Source: Halobaculum sp. XH14 (lineage in GTDB: Archaea > Halobacteriota > Halobacteria > Halobacteriales > Haloferacaceae). From it: a stretch of 64,000 bases of DNA. The stretch is taken from contig NZ_CP134949.1 in assembly GCF_032116555.1 (NCBI RefSeq), positions 2,480,001 to 2,544,000 of the forward strand, written 5' to 3'. The translations under genes and the position numbers were made by a program. The notes under the pieces were generated by a model. That model was not told the origin of the DNA. It did no database searches and was given only the letters and a program-made list of their open reading frames with translations. Below are positions 1-10,464 of this stretch, one piece after another. Numbering within the stretch: position 1 is the stretch's first letter; each line of letters starts with the position of its first letter.

Positions 1-2
1 GG

Positions 3-1079
3 GTGACCGGCGACCTGACGCCGACGATCGACCTGCTCCACGCCAGTGATCGGTACGACCTGGAGGTCCTGTTCGCCCCCCAGCACGGACTGCGTGGAAA
101 CGTTCAGGGGGAGCTCGATCGCTCGCGGTCGGTCGACGAGCGAACCGGCCTGCCCGTCCGGATCCTCTCGGATCAGAGCGAGGCCCGCATCCGCGAGTCC
201 TTCGCGGACGTCGACGTCCTGATCTACGACATGCAGGACATCGGCTGTCGGTTTTACACGCTCGTGAACACGCTCGCGATCGCGCTCAGGGAGGCTGCGG
301 CGACCGGGACGCGGCTCGTGATACTCGACCGACCGAACCCGATCGCGCCGGTGGCGCCGGAGGGCAACACCGTCCCCCCGTTCGGGACGCCCTCGCTCGA
401 CCGGTTCGACCTCCCGATCACACACGGCCTGACGGTGGGGGAACTCGCCCGCTACTTCAACGTCGAGTTCGACGTCGGGGGGGACCTCGAGGTCATCGGA
501 CTCGACGGCTGGGATCGGGACACGTGGTACGACGAAACCGACCTCCCGTGGGTCCACCCCTCCCCGAACATGCCGACGTTACAGACCGCGCTTCTGTATC
601 CGGGCACCTGTTTCTTCGAGAGCACGAACCTCTCGGAGGGGCGGGGGACGACCAAGCCCTTCGAACTCGTCGGCGCGCCGTGGATCGACGGCGAGGACTG
701 GGCGGCCACGCTGAACGACTACGACCTGTCGGGTGTCGCGTTCCGCCCCGCCCACTTCACCCCGATGTTCTCGAAGCACGAACGCAAGGACATCGAGGGC
801 GTCCAGGTGCACATCCTCGACAGGGACGAACTGGACCCCGTCGCGCTCGGGATCACGATGCTCGTTTCGACGTTCGACAGTCACGAGGAGTCGGAGTGGC
901 TCCCCTACAACGGGGGGTACTTCGTCGACAGGCTGGCCGGCGGGAGCTATCTCAGGAAGACGATCGACAACTCGGGAGACGGGGTGACTCCCGTCCACCT
1001 CGCGGAGGGGATCCGCGAGTACTGGTCGGACGACCTGGCGGCGTACATGGACGTGTATGACGAGTACCGGCTCTACTGA
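3..1079 (+). CDS. namZ: Exo-beta-N-acetylmuramidase NamZ family (DUF1343), 5' end missing
   Basis: Family knowledge: DUF1343 proteins such as Bacillus YbbC/NamZ remove N-acetylmuramic acid from the non-reducing end of peptidoglycan chains. Seen here: family blocks APQHGLRGN, YDMQDIGCRFYTLVNTLA, ILDRPNPIAP, GLTVGELARYFN, then SPNMPTLQTALLYPGTCFFE and LSEGRGTTKPFE. The reading frame is open to the window edge, and the family usually has about 25-40 more residues before this point, so the GTG at position 3 is probably internal and any signal peptide lies outside the window. It is followed at 90 nt by a peptide-type ABC importer and further on by an AmiE-like hydrolase and AnmK, which supports a murein-salvage role. 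Family assignment is firm; substrate in an archaeon is inferred. Confidence 0.88.
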   Translation: MTGDLTPTIDLLHASDRYDLEVLFAPQHGLRGNVQGELDRSRSVDERTGLPVRILSDQSEARIRESFADVDVLIYDMQDIGCRFYTLVNTLAIALREAAATGTRLVILDRPNPIAPVAPEGNTVPPFGTPSLDRFDLPITHGLTVGELARYFNVEFDVGGDLEVIGLDGWDRDTWYDETDLPWVHPSPNMPTLQTALLYPGTCFFESTNLSEGRGTTKPFELVGAPWIDGEDWAATLNDYDLSGVAFRPAHFTPMFSKHERKDIEGVQVHILDRDELDPVALGITMLVSTFDSHEESEWLPYNGGYFVDRLAGGSYLRKTIDNSGDGVTPVHLAEGIREYWSDDLAAYMDVYDEYRLY

Positions 1080-1133
1080 TCGGGGTCCAGTCTCCCCGAG
1101 CGGCCGGGTGGTCTCCCCAGATATTACCAAACA

Positions 1134-1140
1134 TTTATGA
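1134..1140 (+). promoter_or_regulatory. TATA-like element before the peptide-binding protein gene
   Basis: TTTATGA lies 29-35 nt before the ATG at 1169 in a short AT-rich patch within otherwise GC-rich sequence. This is the expected place for a haloarchaeal TATA box of a leaderless or nearly leaderless transcript. It suggests that the transporter genes have their own promoter besides any read-through from the muramidase gene. Confidence 0.45.
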
Positions 1141-1168
1141 TACAGGACTAATACGCCCTATCTGCGCA

Positions 1169-2803
1169 ATGAGAACCAATCGCACGACCACCGGGACGAG
1201 CAGGCGTCGCCTCATTCGATCGGTCGGCGGGGCTGCCGTGGCGACCGCACTCGCCGGGTGTAGCTCCGACTCGGCGGGGACACCGACGACGAGCCCGGAC
1301 GACTCGGACGGGCAGACGAGCCCGTCGACGGACACGCAAGCCCAGGATTCCATCCCGACGGGCGGGACGCTGAACATCGCGACGGCGGGCGATCCACAGA
1401 ACCTCGACCCCCACACCACGACCATCAACGTCGCACAACTGGTGCTGTCGAACGTCGTGGAGGGGCTGTTCGAACTGGACGCCGACATGAACCTCACCGG
1501 CGTGCTGGCGACGGGCTATGAGGTCAGTGACGACAACCGGACGTACACCATCTCGCTCAAGGAGGGCGTCACGTTCCACACCGGGGCCGAGTTCACCTCG
1601 GCGGACGTCAGGTACTCCATCAATCGCATCCTCGACCCCGACGTCGGCTCGCCCCGTGCCGCGAACTTCTCGCTCCTCGAGTCGATCGAGACGCCCGACG
1701 ACTACACGGTCGTCTTCACGCTCTCGGAGCCGTTCGCGCCGTTCATGGTCAGCCTGACGGATACGGCGGCGATCATCCCCGAGGGGTCGGCCGAGGAACG
1801 AAACTTCCAGCAGGAGCCGGTCGGGACCGGCCAGTTCGTGCTCGACAGCTGGTCGACCGACGACAGCGTCGTCCTGCAGCGGTTCGACGACTACCACGTC
1901 GAGGACCAGCCGTACCTGGACACCTGCGAGTTCAACATCATCCCCGAGGCCGCCACGAGACAGACCCAGCTCCAGAGCGGTCCAGCAGAAGTCATGTTCG
2001 GCGTGCCGTTCCAGCAGGCCGGCGCCCTCGAGTCGGGGTCGTCGACGAACCTCCAGTCCACGTCGGGGCTCTGGAAGCAGGCGCTGTGGTTCAACACGGA
2101 CCGGGAGCCGCTCGGGGACGCCCGCGTTCGTCGGGCGATCAGTTACGCCGTCAACCGCCAGCAGCTCGTCCAGGGAGTCCTGTTCGGCCACGGCCAGGTC
2201 GCCAACTCGCCCGCGCCGCCGACGAGCGCCTGGCGTGACAGGATCGATAGCGGCCAGTCGTACGAGTACAGCCGGGAGCAGGCCAACTCGCTCCTGGACG
2301 AGGCCGGACTGGACCCGGGCTCGATCTCCCTGTCGGTCAAGGCGTCACGGACGCCGGGGACGACCTACGCGGACACGGCGACGCTCGTGCAGTCGCATCT
2401 CACCCAGCTCGGCATGGACGTCGACGTCGAGATCATGGACTTCTCGACGTGGCTCCAGGAGGCGTGGGTCGACAAGAACTACGACCTCTCGATCGGCTCG
2501 TGGTCGGGCCGGACCGACCCCGACGGCTGGTACTACCGGCAGTACCACAGCGAGGGCGCCTGGAACCGGTTCAACTACGCCAACGACGAGGTCGACCAGC
2601 TGCTTCAGGACGGCCGCACGACCGTCGACACGGACGAGCGGGCCGACATCTACAGTCAGGTCGACCGGATCGTCTCCGAGGAGCTCCCGATGACGTACCT
2701 GTACTTCCGTGAGGACATGACGGGGCTGACGCCGTCGGTCGGCGGCTACCAGCTGACCCCGACGTCCCAGGCGGAGTTCGGGACGACGTATCTCGAGCAG
2801 TGA
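1169..2803 (+). CDS. Peptide-type ABC transporter substrate-binding lipoprotein (SBP_bac_5)
   Basis: A 544-residue extracytoplasmic binding protein of the DppA/OppA family. The N-terminus has a Tat motif (RRR at 12-14, then LIRS), a short hydrophobic stretch and a lipobox LAGC with Cys31, followed by a Ser/Thr/Asp-rich linker, as is usual for haloarchaeal Tat lipoproteins. Family blocks include GGTLNIA, the NLDPH segment, EGLFELD and KEGVTFHTGAEFTSADV near the N-terminus, and RRAISYAVNRQQLV later. It is the first gene of a complete importer set (two permeases, two ATPases). Because it sits between a muramidase and AnmK, muropeptides or anhydro-muropeptides are the likely cargo, but SBP_bac_5 proteins also bind ordinary peptides, nickel chelates and sugars, so the ligand is inferred. 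Confidence 0.93.
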   Translation: MRTNRTTTGTSRRRLIRSVGGAAVATALAGCSSDSAGTPTTSPDDSDGQTSPSTDTQAQDSIPTGGTLNIATAGDPQNLDPHTTTINVAQLVLSNVVEGLFELDADMNLTGVLATGYEVSDDNRTYTISLKEGVTFHTGAEFTSADVRYSINRILDPDVGSPRAANFSLLESIETPDDYTVVFTLSEPFAPFMVSLTDTAAIIPEGSAEERNFQQEPVGTGQFVLDSWSTDDSVVLQRFDDYHVEDQPYLDTCEFNIIPEAATRQTQLQSGPAEVMFGVPFQQAGALESGSSTNLQSTSGLWKQALWFNTDREPLGDARVRRAISYAVNRQQLVQGVLFGHGQVANSPAPPTSAWRDRIDSGQSYEYSREQANSLLDEAGLDPGSISLSVKASRTPGTTYADTATLVQSHLTQLGMDVDVEIMDFSTWLQEAWVDKNYDLSIGSWSGRTDPDGWYYRQYHSEGAWNRFNYANDEVDQLLQDGRTTVDTDERADIYSQVDRIVSEELPMTYLYFREDMTGLTPSVGGYQLTPTSQAEFGTTYLEQ

Positions 2804-2867
2804 CGATGCACGTGGAGTCCCCGAACCGGTTCGAATCGCCGATTCGCTCCCCCCCGCTGACGCCCAC

Positions 2868-3812
2868 ATGAGAAAGTACGTCATCAGACGGCTCGCCCAG
2901 TACGTCCCCGTGCTGTTCGGCGTCTCGGTCATCTCGTTCAGCATGATGCATCTGGTCGCCGGCGGTCCGGTGCGGACGATGCTGGGGACGCAGGCGACCG
3001 AGGAACAGGTCCAGCAGGTGAGAACGGAACTCGGGCTCAACGCGCCGCTGCACGAACAGTATCTCGACTGGATGTGGGGCGTCCTCCACGGCGACCTGGG
3101 CAACTCCATCATGAGCGGCAAGCCCGTCGCGGCCGAGATCGTCGCCCGCTTCCCCGAGACGTTCTGGCTGGCGGCGGGAGCGACCGTGATCTCGATCCTC
3201 ATCGGGATCCCGGCCGGGATCCTCTCGGCCACGAACCGGTACTCGAAGGTCGATTACGCGGCGACCGGCGTCGCGTTCACCGGCATCTCGATCCCCAACT
3301 TCTTCCTCGGGATCCTCCTCATCCTCCTGTTCGGGAACACGTTGAACGTCCTGCCCGTCGCCGGGTTCGTCTCCCCGCTGAAGGACCCAGTCGCGGCGGT
3401 GAAACACCTGCTGTTACCGTGGATCACCCTCGGCACGGCCCTCTCGTCGATCGTCATGCGGATGATGCGATCCAGCCTGCTGGAGGTGTTCAACGAACAG
3501 TACATCCAGGTCGCGAACGCGAAAGGGCTCTCACGCGAACTCGTCACCAACAAGCACGCGATCATGAACGCGTTGATCCCGACGGTGACGATCATCGGCC
3601 TCAACGTCGGCTACCTGCTCGGCGGGACGATCGTCGTCGAACAGATCTTCGCCATCTCGGGGCTAGGACGGCTGATCCTGAGTGCGGTGTTGAACAGGGA
3701 CTTCGTCGTGCTCCAGGGCGTACTGCTCGTCACGGCCGGGCTCTTCACGACCGTCAACTTCGTGACCGACCTCGTCTACGCGGGACTCGATCCGCGAATC
3801 GGCTACGAGTAA
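2868..3812 (+). CDS. Peptide-type ABC transporter permease (DppB-like)
   Basis: A 314-residue inner-membrane permease of the DppB/OppB family. It starts MRKYVIRRLAQYVPVLFGVS, the typical first helix of this family, and has an EAA-type loop around residues 210-230 (NAKGLSRELVTNKHAIMNA) that would contact the ATPase. About six hydrophobic segments are visible. It follows the binding protein by 64 nt and precedes the second permease by 3 nt, so the genes are co-transcribed. It would form a heterodimeric pore with the next gene product. Confidence 0.93.
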   Translation: MRKYVIRRLAQYVPVLFGVSVISFSMMHLVAGGPVRTMLGTQATEEQVQQVRTELGLNAPLHEQYLDWMWGVLHGDLGNSIMSGKPVAAEIVARFPETFWLAAGATVISILIGIPAGILSATNRYSKVDYAATGVAFTGISIPNFFLGILLILLFGNTLNVLPVAGFVSPLKDPVAAVKHLLLPWITLGTALSSIVMRMMRSSLLEVFNEQYIQVANAKGLSRELVTNKHAIMNALIPTVTIIGLNVGYLLGGTIVVEQIFAISGLGRLILSAVLNRDFVVLQGVLLVTAGLFTTVNFVTDLVYAGLDPRIGYE

Positions 3813-3815
3813 CCA

Positions 3816-4721
3816 ATGGCTGGACAACCAACCGAATCATCGAACGCGGAATCGTCCGCCCGAACGACGCGAACGGGCGTCATCGTGCAAACGGTGATCA
3901 GGGACAAGCTGGCCATCGCCGGCCTGATCGGCCTCCTCACGATGGGCGTGCTGGCGATCTTCGGGCCGATCGTCTCCCCGTACGACCCGACGAACACGAA
4001 CCTCGCGGTCATGTTGCAGGGCCCGTCGCTCGCCCACCCGCTCGGCACCGACCGGTACGGCCGCGACATCCTCACGAGGGTGCTCGTCGGCGCACGGGTG
4101 TCGCTGTACGTCGCGTTCGTCGGCGTCGGCATCGCGACCGGCCTCGGGGTTCCCCTCGGGGCGATCGCCGGCTACTACGAGGGGCTCCTCGGGGAGACGA
4201 TCATGCGCGTGGCCGACATGGTGTTCTCCTTCCCGGCGCTGCTGCTCGCACTCGCGCTCGTGACGGTCCTCGGCCAGTCGAAGTTTAACATCGTCATCGC
4301 GATCGGCATCGTCTACTGGCCGGTGTTCGCCAGACTCACCCGCGGGAGCGTACTCTCGGTCAAGGAGGAGGACTTCATCCAGTCGTCGCGGGCGATCGGC
4401 GACGGCGACGTCCGAATCATCTTCTGGGAGATCCTGCCGAACGTCATCGCGCCGATCATCGTCCAGATCACCATCAGCCTGGCCGTCGCAGTCCTCGTGG
4501 AGAGTTCCCTCTCCTTCCTGGGGCTCGGCGTGCCCGCGCCGGAGCCGTCCTGGGGCCGGATGCTCGCGTCGAGTCGGAGCTTCATGACGCAGGCGCCCTG
4601 GTGGGTGATCGCCCCGGGCGTGTCCATCATGCTCACCGTGTTGAGCTTCAACTTCCTCGGGGACGCGCTCCGTGACGCGCTGGATCCACACCAGGAACGA
4701 CAGCTGGAAGGGAGGAACTGA
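3816..4721 (+). CDS. Peptide-type ABC transporter permease (DppC-like)
   Basis: A 301-residue permease of the DppC/OppC family. The N-terminal cytoplasmic tail is followed by a first helix at about residues 34-52. The periplasm-facing segment HPLGTDRYGRDILTRVLVGA, characteristic of DppC, follows, and the EAA loop SSRAIGDGDVRIIFWEILPN lies near residue 200. The C-terminus FNFLGDALRDALDPH is also typical. It is separated by 3 nt from the preceding permease and by 2 nt from the ATPase gene. Confidence 0.93.
   Translation: MAGQPTESSNAESSARTTRTGVIVQTVIRDKLAIAGLIGLLTMGVLAIFGPIVSPYDPTNTNLAVMLQGPSLAHPLGTDRYGRDILTRVLVGARVSLYVAFVGVGIATGLGVPLGAIAGYYEGLLGETIMRVADMVFSFPALLLALALVTVLGQSKFNIVIAIGIVYWPVFARLTRGSVLSVKEEDFIQSSRAIGDGDVRIIFWEILPNVIAPIIVQITISLAVAVLVESSLSFLGLGVPAPEPSWGRMLASSRSFMTQAPWWVIAPGVSIMLTVLSFNFLGDALRDALDPHQERQLEGRN
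4711..4715 (+). promoter_or_regulatory. Shine-Dalgarno site for the first transporter ATPase
   Basis: GGAGG lies 8 nt before the ATG at 4724, inside the end of the preceding permease gene. Most genes in this window lack a clear Shine-Dalgarno sequence, so this internal operon gene is probably initiated independently. The site supports 4724 as the start. Confidence 0.5.
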
Positions 4722-4723
4722 GA

Positions 4724-5952
4724 ATGCAATCCGAATCACCGACGGCCGAACGGGCCGTCCGACACGACGAGGAACCGTTGCTCGACGTGACCGACCTCAG
4801 CGTCGAGTTCGAAACGTCCGCCGGCGCGGTACAGGCGGTCAACGGGATCGATCTCACCATCGCCCCCAACGAGACGCTGGGGGTGGTCGGCGAGAGCGGA
4901 AGCGGGAAGTCCGTCACCGCGTTGAGCCTGCTCCGACTCCTGGAGGGCTCCGCGAACGTCTCCGGCGAGGCACGGTTCCGGGGCGAAGACCTGCTCTCGA
5001 AGCCCGAGGCGGAGATGGAGGACGTCCGCGGGAACAGCATCTCGATGGTGTTCCAGGATCCGGGCTCGTCGCTGAACCCCGTCCTCACGGTCGGCGATCA
5101 GATCTCCGAGACGATCCGCACCCACCGGTCGCCGCCCGGCGAGGGGATCACCCGCCGGGAACGGAACGTCATGGGGAACCTGTTCCGGTCGAAGCGGAGC
5201 TTCAGACGGTTCGAGGAGTCCTGGGACAGGACCGTGGAACTGTTCGAACGGGTCGGCATCCCGCTCCCCGAGCAGCGAGCCCTGGAGTACCCCCACGAGT
5301 TCTCCGGCGGGATGAAACAGCGCGCGCTCATCGCGATGGCGATCTCCTGTCAGCCCGATCTCCTGATCGCGGACGAGCCGACGACCGCCCTCGACGTCAC
5401 GATCGAGGCACAGATCCTTGAGCTGATCGACGAACTCCAGTCGGAGTTCGGCACCGCCGTCCTGTTCATCACCCACGACATGGGCGTCGTCCGGAAGGTG
5501 TGTGACCGGGTCGCGGTCATGTACGCCGGCAGCGTCGTCGAGAACGCGCCGACCGAGGAGCTGTTCGAGCAGCCGAAACACCCCTACACGGAGTCGCTCC
5601 TCCGGAGCGTCCCGCGCCTCGACGGCACGGACGAACTGGACCCGCTCTCGGGGAGCGTCCCCGACCTGACGCAGCTTCCGTCCGGCTGTCCGTTCGCGCC
5701 GCGCTGCCCGGCCGAGAACGACGCGTGCCACACGGCGTTCCCGCCCGCGTACTCGGTGACCGCCGGGAGCGAACCGTTGCCGGTCACCGCCCGGGAAGCG
5801 GACGGCGACGCGGTGACCGACGTTCCGCCCGGTCGACGCGAGACGGCGACCGACCACCTGGTCAACTGCGTGCTGTACGGCGACGCGGACCACCTGACCG
5901 CCCGTGACCCGACGGGGTCCCGGTCGGACGACCGACCGGAGGGGGTCGACCG

Positions 5953-5956
<4 letters not shown>
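4724..5956 (+). CDS. Peptide-type ABC transporter ATPase (DppD-like)
   Basis: A 410-residue nucleotide-binding subunit. Walker A GESGSGKS is near residue 60, the ABC signature FSGGMKQR follows, then Walker [13 protein letters not shown] and the H-loop ITHDMGVV. The C-terminus carries the oligopeptide-transporter domain with the Cys-rich motif [14 protein letters not shown], a likely iron-sulphur or metal site of this subfamily. The protein is longer than the usual 330 residues because of a polar insert near residue 150 and a C-terminal tail. Its stop codon overlaps the next start (ATGA), which indicates translational coupling. Confidence 0.94.
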
Positions 5957-7037
<1,081 letters not shown>

Positions 7038-7038
<1 letters not shown>

Positions 7039-8111
7039 TGAGCGGGTCGCGTTCGCTCTCGACCCTCCTCCGGCGGGGGGTCGAAGCGGACGCGTACGTC
7101 GGCGCGGCCGCGGCGGTCGGCGACGCCGACGGCGGACTCGCCGTCGACTGCGTCGGGTTCGAGGACGAACGGGGCGGCGACCCGGTCACCCGGGAGACCA
7201 GGTTCGACGTCGCCTCGCTCACGAAGCCCGTGGTCACGACGACCGTCTGTGCGCGGCTCCTCGAGCGGGACACCGTCCAGTTGTGGGCTCCGCTCGCGGA
7301 GTACGTGCCGCCGCTCGAGGGGACGGCTCGGGGGGAGATTCCCCTCCGCGACCTGCTGTGTCACACCTCCGGGCTCCCCCCCTACAAGTCGTTCCCGTTC
7401 GGCTGGGAGTCGCCCGAGGCGCTCCGCGAGTCGCTGTACACGAGTCACCTCGGACTGCTCGCGGACCCCGGGGAGTGGTTCGTGTACAGCGATCTCAACT
7501 TCGTCCATCTGGCCGACGCGCTCGCTCGGGCGGCCGGCGAGTCGCTGTCGAGTCTCGCCTCCGCGCACGTGTTCGACCCGCTCGGGATGGAGCGCGCCTC
7601 GCTCGGCCCGCTCGAAGCGACCAGCGACGTCGCAGCGACGCGCGATCACCGCTGGCGGAACGAACGGCTTCGGGGCGAGATCCACGACTACATCGGTGCC
7701 GTCCTGGGGGCGGAAAGCGGGAACGCCGGGCTGTTCGCGACGATCGAGGACCTGACGCCCGTCGCGCGGATGCTCCTCGGCGATGGCGCCCTGGACGGGA
7801 GCCGCGTCCTCTCGGCGTCGACGGTCCGCCGGCTGACCTCGAATCAGACGCCGGACGCGGATCGTCCACACGGGCTCGGCTGGCGGCTACCACACGACGG
7901 GTCGCCGAGCGGGCCCTGGTCGGAGCGATCGTTCGGCCACACCGGGTTCACCGGCACGTCGATCTGGATCGATCCCGACGCCGGCCGGTTCGCGATCCTG
8001 CTGACCAACCACCTGTTGACCGGGGAATCAAGTACCGAGCTTTCGAACGTCCGAGCGAAATTCCACGCCGCCGTCGCCGACGGCGGTGACGAGCTGCTAT
8101 CCAATGACTGA
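7038..8111 (+). CDS. Beta-lactamase-fold serine hydrolase, AmiE-like muramyl amidase candidate
   Basis: A 357-residue class C beta-lactamase-family protein (PF00144). The catalytic SxxK tetrad is in FDVASLTKPVV (about residue 59), the YxN-type motif is YSDLNF, and the third motif is FGHTGFTGTS. There is no signal peptide, so it acts in the cytoplasm on imported substrates. In Bacillus, a member of this family (AmiE/YbbE), encoded next to NamZ and NagZ, cleaves the peptide from MurNAc-peptides. The same pairing is seen here, followed directly by AnmK. The family also contains esterases and D-aminopeptidases, so the amidase role is inference from context. The ATG at 7038 was chosen because it overlaps the ATPase stop and starts at the domain boundary. 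Confidence 0.8.
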
Positions 8112-9291
8112 ACCACACGACACGATCCGCGCCGTCGGCCTGATGTCGGGGACGTCCCTCGACGGCGTCGACGGCGCCTGCTGTACGATCGACCGAACCG
8201 CGACCGACGACCCGTTCGGGTACGACGTCACCCTCGAGTCGTTCGTGACCGTTGCGTATCCGCCCGCGCTCCGTGACCGGCTGGTCGCCGTCTGTGACGA
8301 CGAGACCGGGACCGTGGACGACGTCTGTCGTCTCAACGTCGGTCTCTGTGAAGTGCTCGCCGACGTCGCGGAGCGGGCGTGGACCGAGGCCGGACACGAG
8401 CGGTCGGCCGTCGACGTCATCGGGAGCCACGGACAGACCATCTGGCACATCCCCGCCGAGGAGCCGGTTCCCGGGTACGAGCGGGCGAGCAGGTCGACGC
8501 TCCAGATCGGCGACGGGAGCGTCCTGAGCGCCCGCACCGGCGTCCCGACGGTCTCGGACTTCCGGATGCGCGACGTCGCCGCGGGCGGACACGGCGCCCC
8601 GCTCGCGCCGTTCATGGACGCGACCCGCTTCGCCGGCGAGTCGGCGTTCCGGGCCGTCCAGAACGTCGGCGGCATCGGAAACTGCACGCTCCTCCCCCCG
8701 AACCCGACGATGGACAACGTGACGGCGTTCGACACCGGCCCGGGGAACATGGTGATCGACGCCGTGGTCGAACTGCTGACCGACGGGGCGGAGACGTACG
8801 ACGTCGACGGCGAGCTCGCGGCACGCGGCTCGGTCGACGAGGGGCTCCTCGAGACGCTGCTGGCGGACGACTACTTCGCGGAGGCCCCGCCAAAATCCAC
8901 CGGGCGGGAGTACTTCGGCCACGAGTACGCGAGGACCGTCATCGAAGCGGGCCGCGAGCGAGGCCTCGACGACGAGGATATCGTCGCCACGGCGACGATG
9001 CTGACCGCGGCATCGATCGACGCCGCCTATCGGGACTTCGCCGACCGGTATCCGGACGAGATCTACGTCTGTGGCGGCGGCGCGTCGAACCCGACGCTCC
9101 TCGAGTTCCTCCGGACGCGGACGGACGCGCCCGTCGCCCGACTGCAGGAGCTCGGCATGGATGCGGACGCGAAGGAGGCCGCGATGTTCGCGCTGTTCGC
9201 GGCGACGAACTGCTGGGGGGAGCCGAACAACGTCCCGTCCGCGACGGGCGCCGACGGCCCGGTCAGCATGGGGAAGGTCTCCCGGCCATGA
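8104..9291 (+). CDS. anmK: Anhydro-N-acetylmuramic acid kinase
   Basis: A 395-residue kinase that, in bacteria, hydrates and phosphorylates 1,6-anhydro-MurNAc to MurNAc-6-phosphate during cell-wall recycling. The diagnostic blocks are all present: GLMSGTSLDGVDG at the N-terminus (ATP/phosphate loop), GSHGQTIWHIP, TVSDFRMRDVAAGGHGAPLA, QNVGGIGNCT, FDTGPGNMVIDA with the catalytic-type Asp, PPKSTGREYFG, TATMLTAASIDAAY and YVCGGGASNPTLLEF. The length matches the family. It overlaps the upstream hydrolase by 8 nt and the downstream phosphatase by 4 nt (ATGA). Halobacteria have no murein, so the substrate must come from outside the cell. Confidence 0.93.
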   Translation: MTEPHDTIRAVGLMSGTSLDGVDGACCTIDRTATDDPFGYDVTLESFVTVAYPPALRDRLVAVCDDETGTVDDVCRLNVGLCEVLADVAERAWTEAGHERSAVDVIGSHGQTIWHIPAEEPVPGYERASRSTLQIGDGSVLSARTGVPTVSDFRMRDVAAGGHGAPLAPFMDATRFAGESAFRAVQNVGGIGNCTLLPPNPTMDNVTAFDTGPGNMVIDAVVELLTDGAETYDVDGELAARGSVDEGLLETLLADDYFAEAPPKSTGREYFGHEYARTVIEAGRERGLDDEDIVATATMLTAASIDAAYRDFADRYPDEIYVCGGGASNPTLLEFLRTRTDAPVARLQELGMDADAKEAAMFALFAATNCWGEPNNVPSATGADGPVSMGKVSRP

Positions 9292-10019
9292 GCGACCGCC
9301 TCGAGGGGCTCCTCCCCGACCCGGACGCGATCCCGGCGTCGGGTCCCGGTCCCGCGCTCGTCGTGTTCGACTTCGACGGCACGCTCGCCGAACAGCGCGG
9401 GAGCTGGGGCCTGCTCTACCGCCTGTTCGGCGTCGAACCCGACGGCGTGGACCGCACCGACGCCTACTGGGACGGCGACCTGTCGTTCCAGTCGTGGTGT
9501 GAGGGCAACGTCGCCGACTGGCGCGAGCGGGGCGTCACGGCTTCACACCTGCGACGCGCGGCCGAGGCGATCAAGCTCACGGAGGGGGCCGGTGACCTCC
9601 TGGAAACGCTCTCGGCGGGCGACGTGCCGTTCGGCGTCCTGAGCAGCGGCGTGCTCGATCTGATGGCGCGGATCGAGACGCACGACCCGGCCTTTATCGT
9701 GTCCAACGAGATCCTGTACGAGGACGGCGTCCCGGTGGACGTCAGGGCACACGTCGGCCCCGACGACAAGGGGGAGCTCCTCCGGCGGCTCTGTGCCGCG
9801 GTCGACGTCGATAGCGAGGACGTCGTCTACGTGGGCGACTCCCACTCCGACGTCGAGGCGTTCGAGGTCGCCGGCACCGCCGTGCTGTTCGACCCCGACG
9901 ATCGGATCGAGGAGGACCAGTACGACCTCGTCGACCACCTGCAGACGCGTCGGGACCTCGCGGAACTCGTCGACGTGATTCCCGTGCCCGGACCCCCGTC
10001 GTCCGGACACGAAACCTAG
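9288..10019 (+). CDS. HAD-superfamily phosphatase (SerB-like) following AnmK
   Basis: A 243-residue HAD hydrolase with all four motifs: VVFDFDGTLAE (motif I, nucleophile Asp), VLSSGVLDL (motif II Ser), the Lys of DDKGELL (motif III) and YVGDSHSDVEAF (motif IV). The cap and overall layout resemble phosphoserine phosphatases. It begins inside the AnmK stop codon, so the two are coupled. One attractive inference is dephosphorylation of MurNAc-6-phosphate, as the HAD enzyme MupP does in Pseudomonas. The alternative is phosphoserine or another sugar phosphate. The neighbouring RidA gene would fit serine metabolism as well. Confidence 0.8.
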   Translation: MSDRLEGLLPDPDAIPASGPGPALVVFDFDGTLAEQRGSWGLLYRLFGVEPDGVDRTDAYWDGDLSFQSWCEGNVADWRERGVTASHLRRAAEAIKLTEGAGDLLETLSAGDVPFGVLSSGVLDLMARIETHDPAFIVSNEILYEDGVPVDVRAHVGPDDKGELLRRLCAAVDVDSEDVVYVGDSHSDVEAFEVAGTAVLFDPDDRIEEDQYDLVDHLQTRRDLAELVDVIPVPGPPSSGHET

Positions 10020-10046
10020 TTGGTGGCCCGCGCTCTCACCGTGCGT

Positions 10047-10424
10047 ATGGAGGAAGTCAGTACGGATGAGGCTCCTGCGAGCATCGGGCCGTTCTCACAG
10101 GCGATTCGGGACGGGGACACCGTGTACGTCTCCGGACAGGGCCCGGTCGACCGGTCCGGGGAGATCGTCGGCGACGACGTCGCCGAACAGACGGCCCGGA
10201 CGCTGGAGAACGTCGACGCCGTCCTCCGGGCGGCCGGCGGGTCGCTGGACGACGTCGTCAAGGCGACCGTCTTCGTTCGGGACATGGACGCGTACGACGT
10301 CGTCAACGAGGTGTACGCCGAGTCGTTCAGCCCCCCGTTCCCGGCCCGCAGCGCCGTCGAAGTCCGCGATCTCCCGATCGACATCGAGGTGGAGATCGAG
10401 GTGATCGCGAGCATCCCCGAGTGA
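10047..10424 (+). CDS. ridA: RidA/YjgF-family enamine/imine deaminase
   Basis: A 125-residue protein of the Rid family, which removes reactive 2-aminoacrylate and related imines formed by PLP enzymes. Family blocks: EAPASIGPFSQAIRDGDTVYVSGQ near the N-terminus, then ARTLENVDAVLRAAGGSLDDVVKATVFVRDM, and the C-terminal PARSAVEVRDLPIDIEVEIE with the conserved Arg of the active site. The ATG at 10047 gives the family-standard N-terminus; it lies 27 nt after the phosphatase gene, so it is probably the last gene of the salvage operon. Confidence 0.88.
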   Translation: MEEVSTDEAPASIGPFSQAIRDGDTVYVSGQGPVDRSGEIVGDDVAEQTARTLENVDAVLRAAGGSLDDVVKATVFVRDMDAYDVVNEVYAESFSPPFPARSAVEVRDLPIDIEVEIEVIASIPE

Positions 10425-10464
10425 TCAGGGAGGCCCGGAGTCGGGTTCGACCGAACACGAGCGG

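Noticed and set aside
2821-2860. GGTTCGAATC resembling a tRNA T-arm
   Set aside because: The gap between two genes is only 64 nt and contains no acceptor or anticodon stem.
8379-9287. Long in-frame extension of the HAD phosphatase to the left
   Set aside because: It overlaps anmK in another frame, is Arg/Gly-rich like other shadow frames in this GC-rich DNA, and the ATG at 9288 has the expected overlap with the anmK stop.
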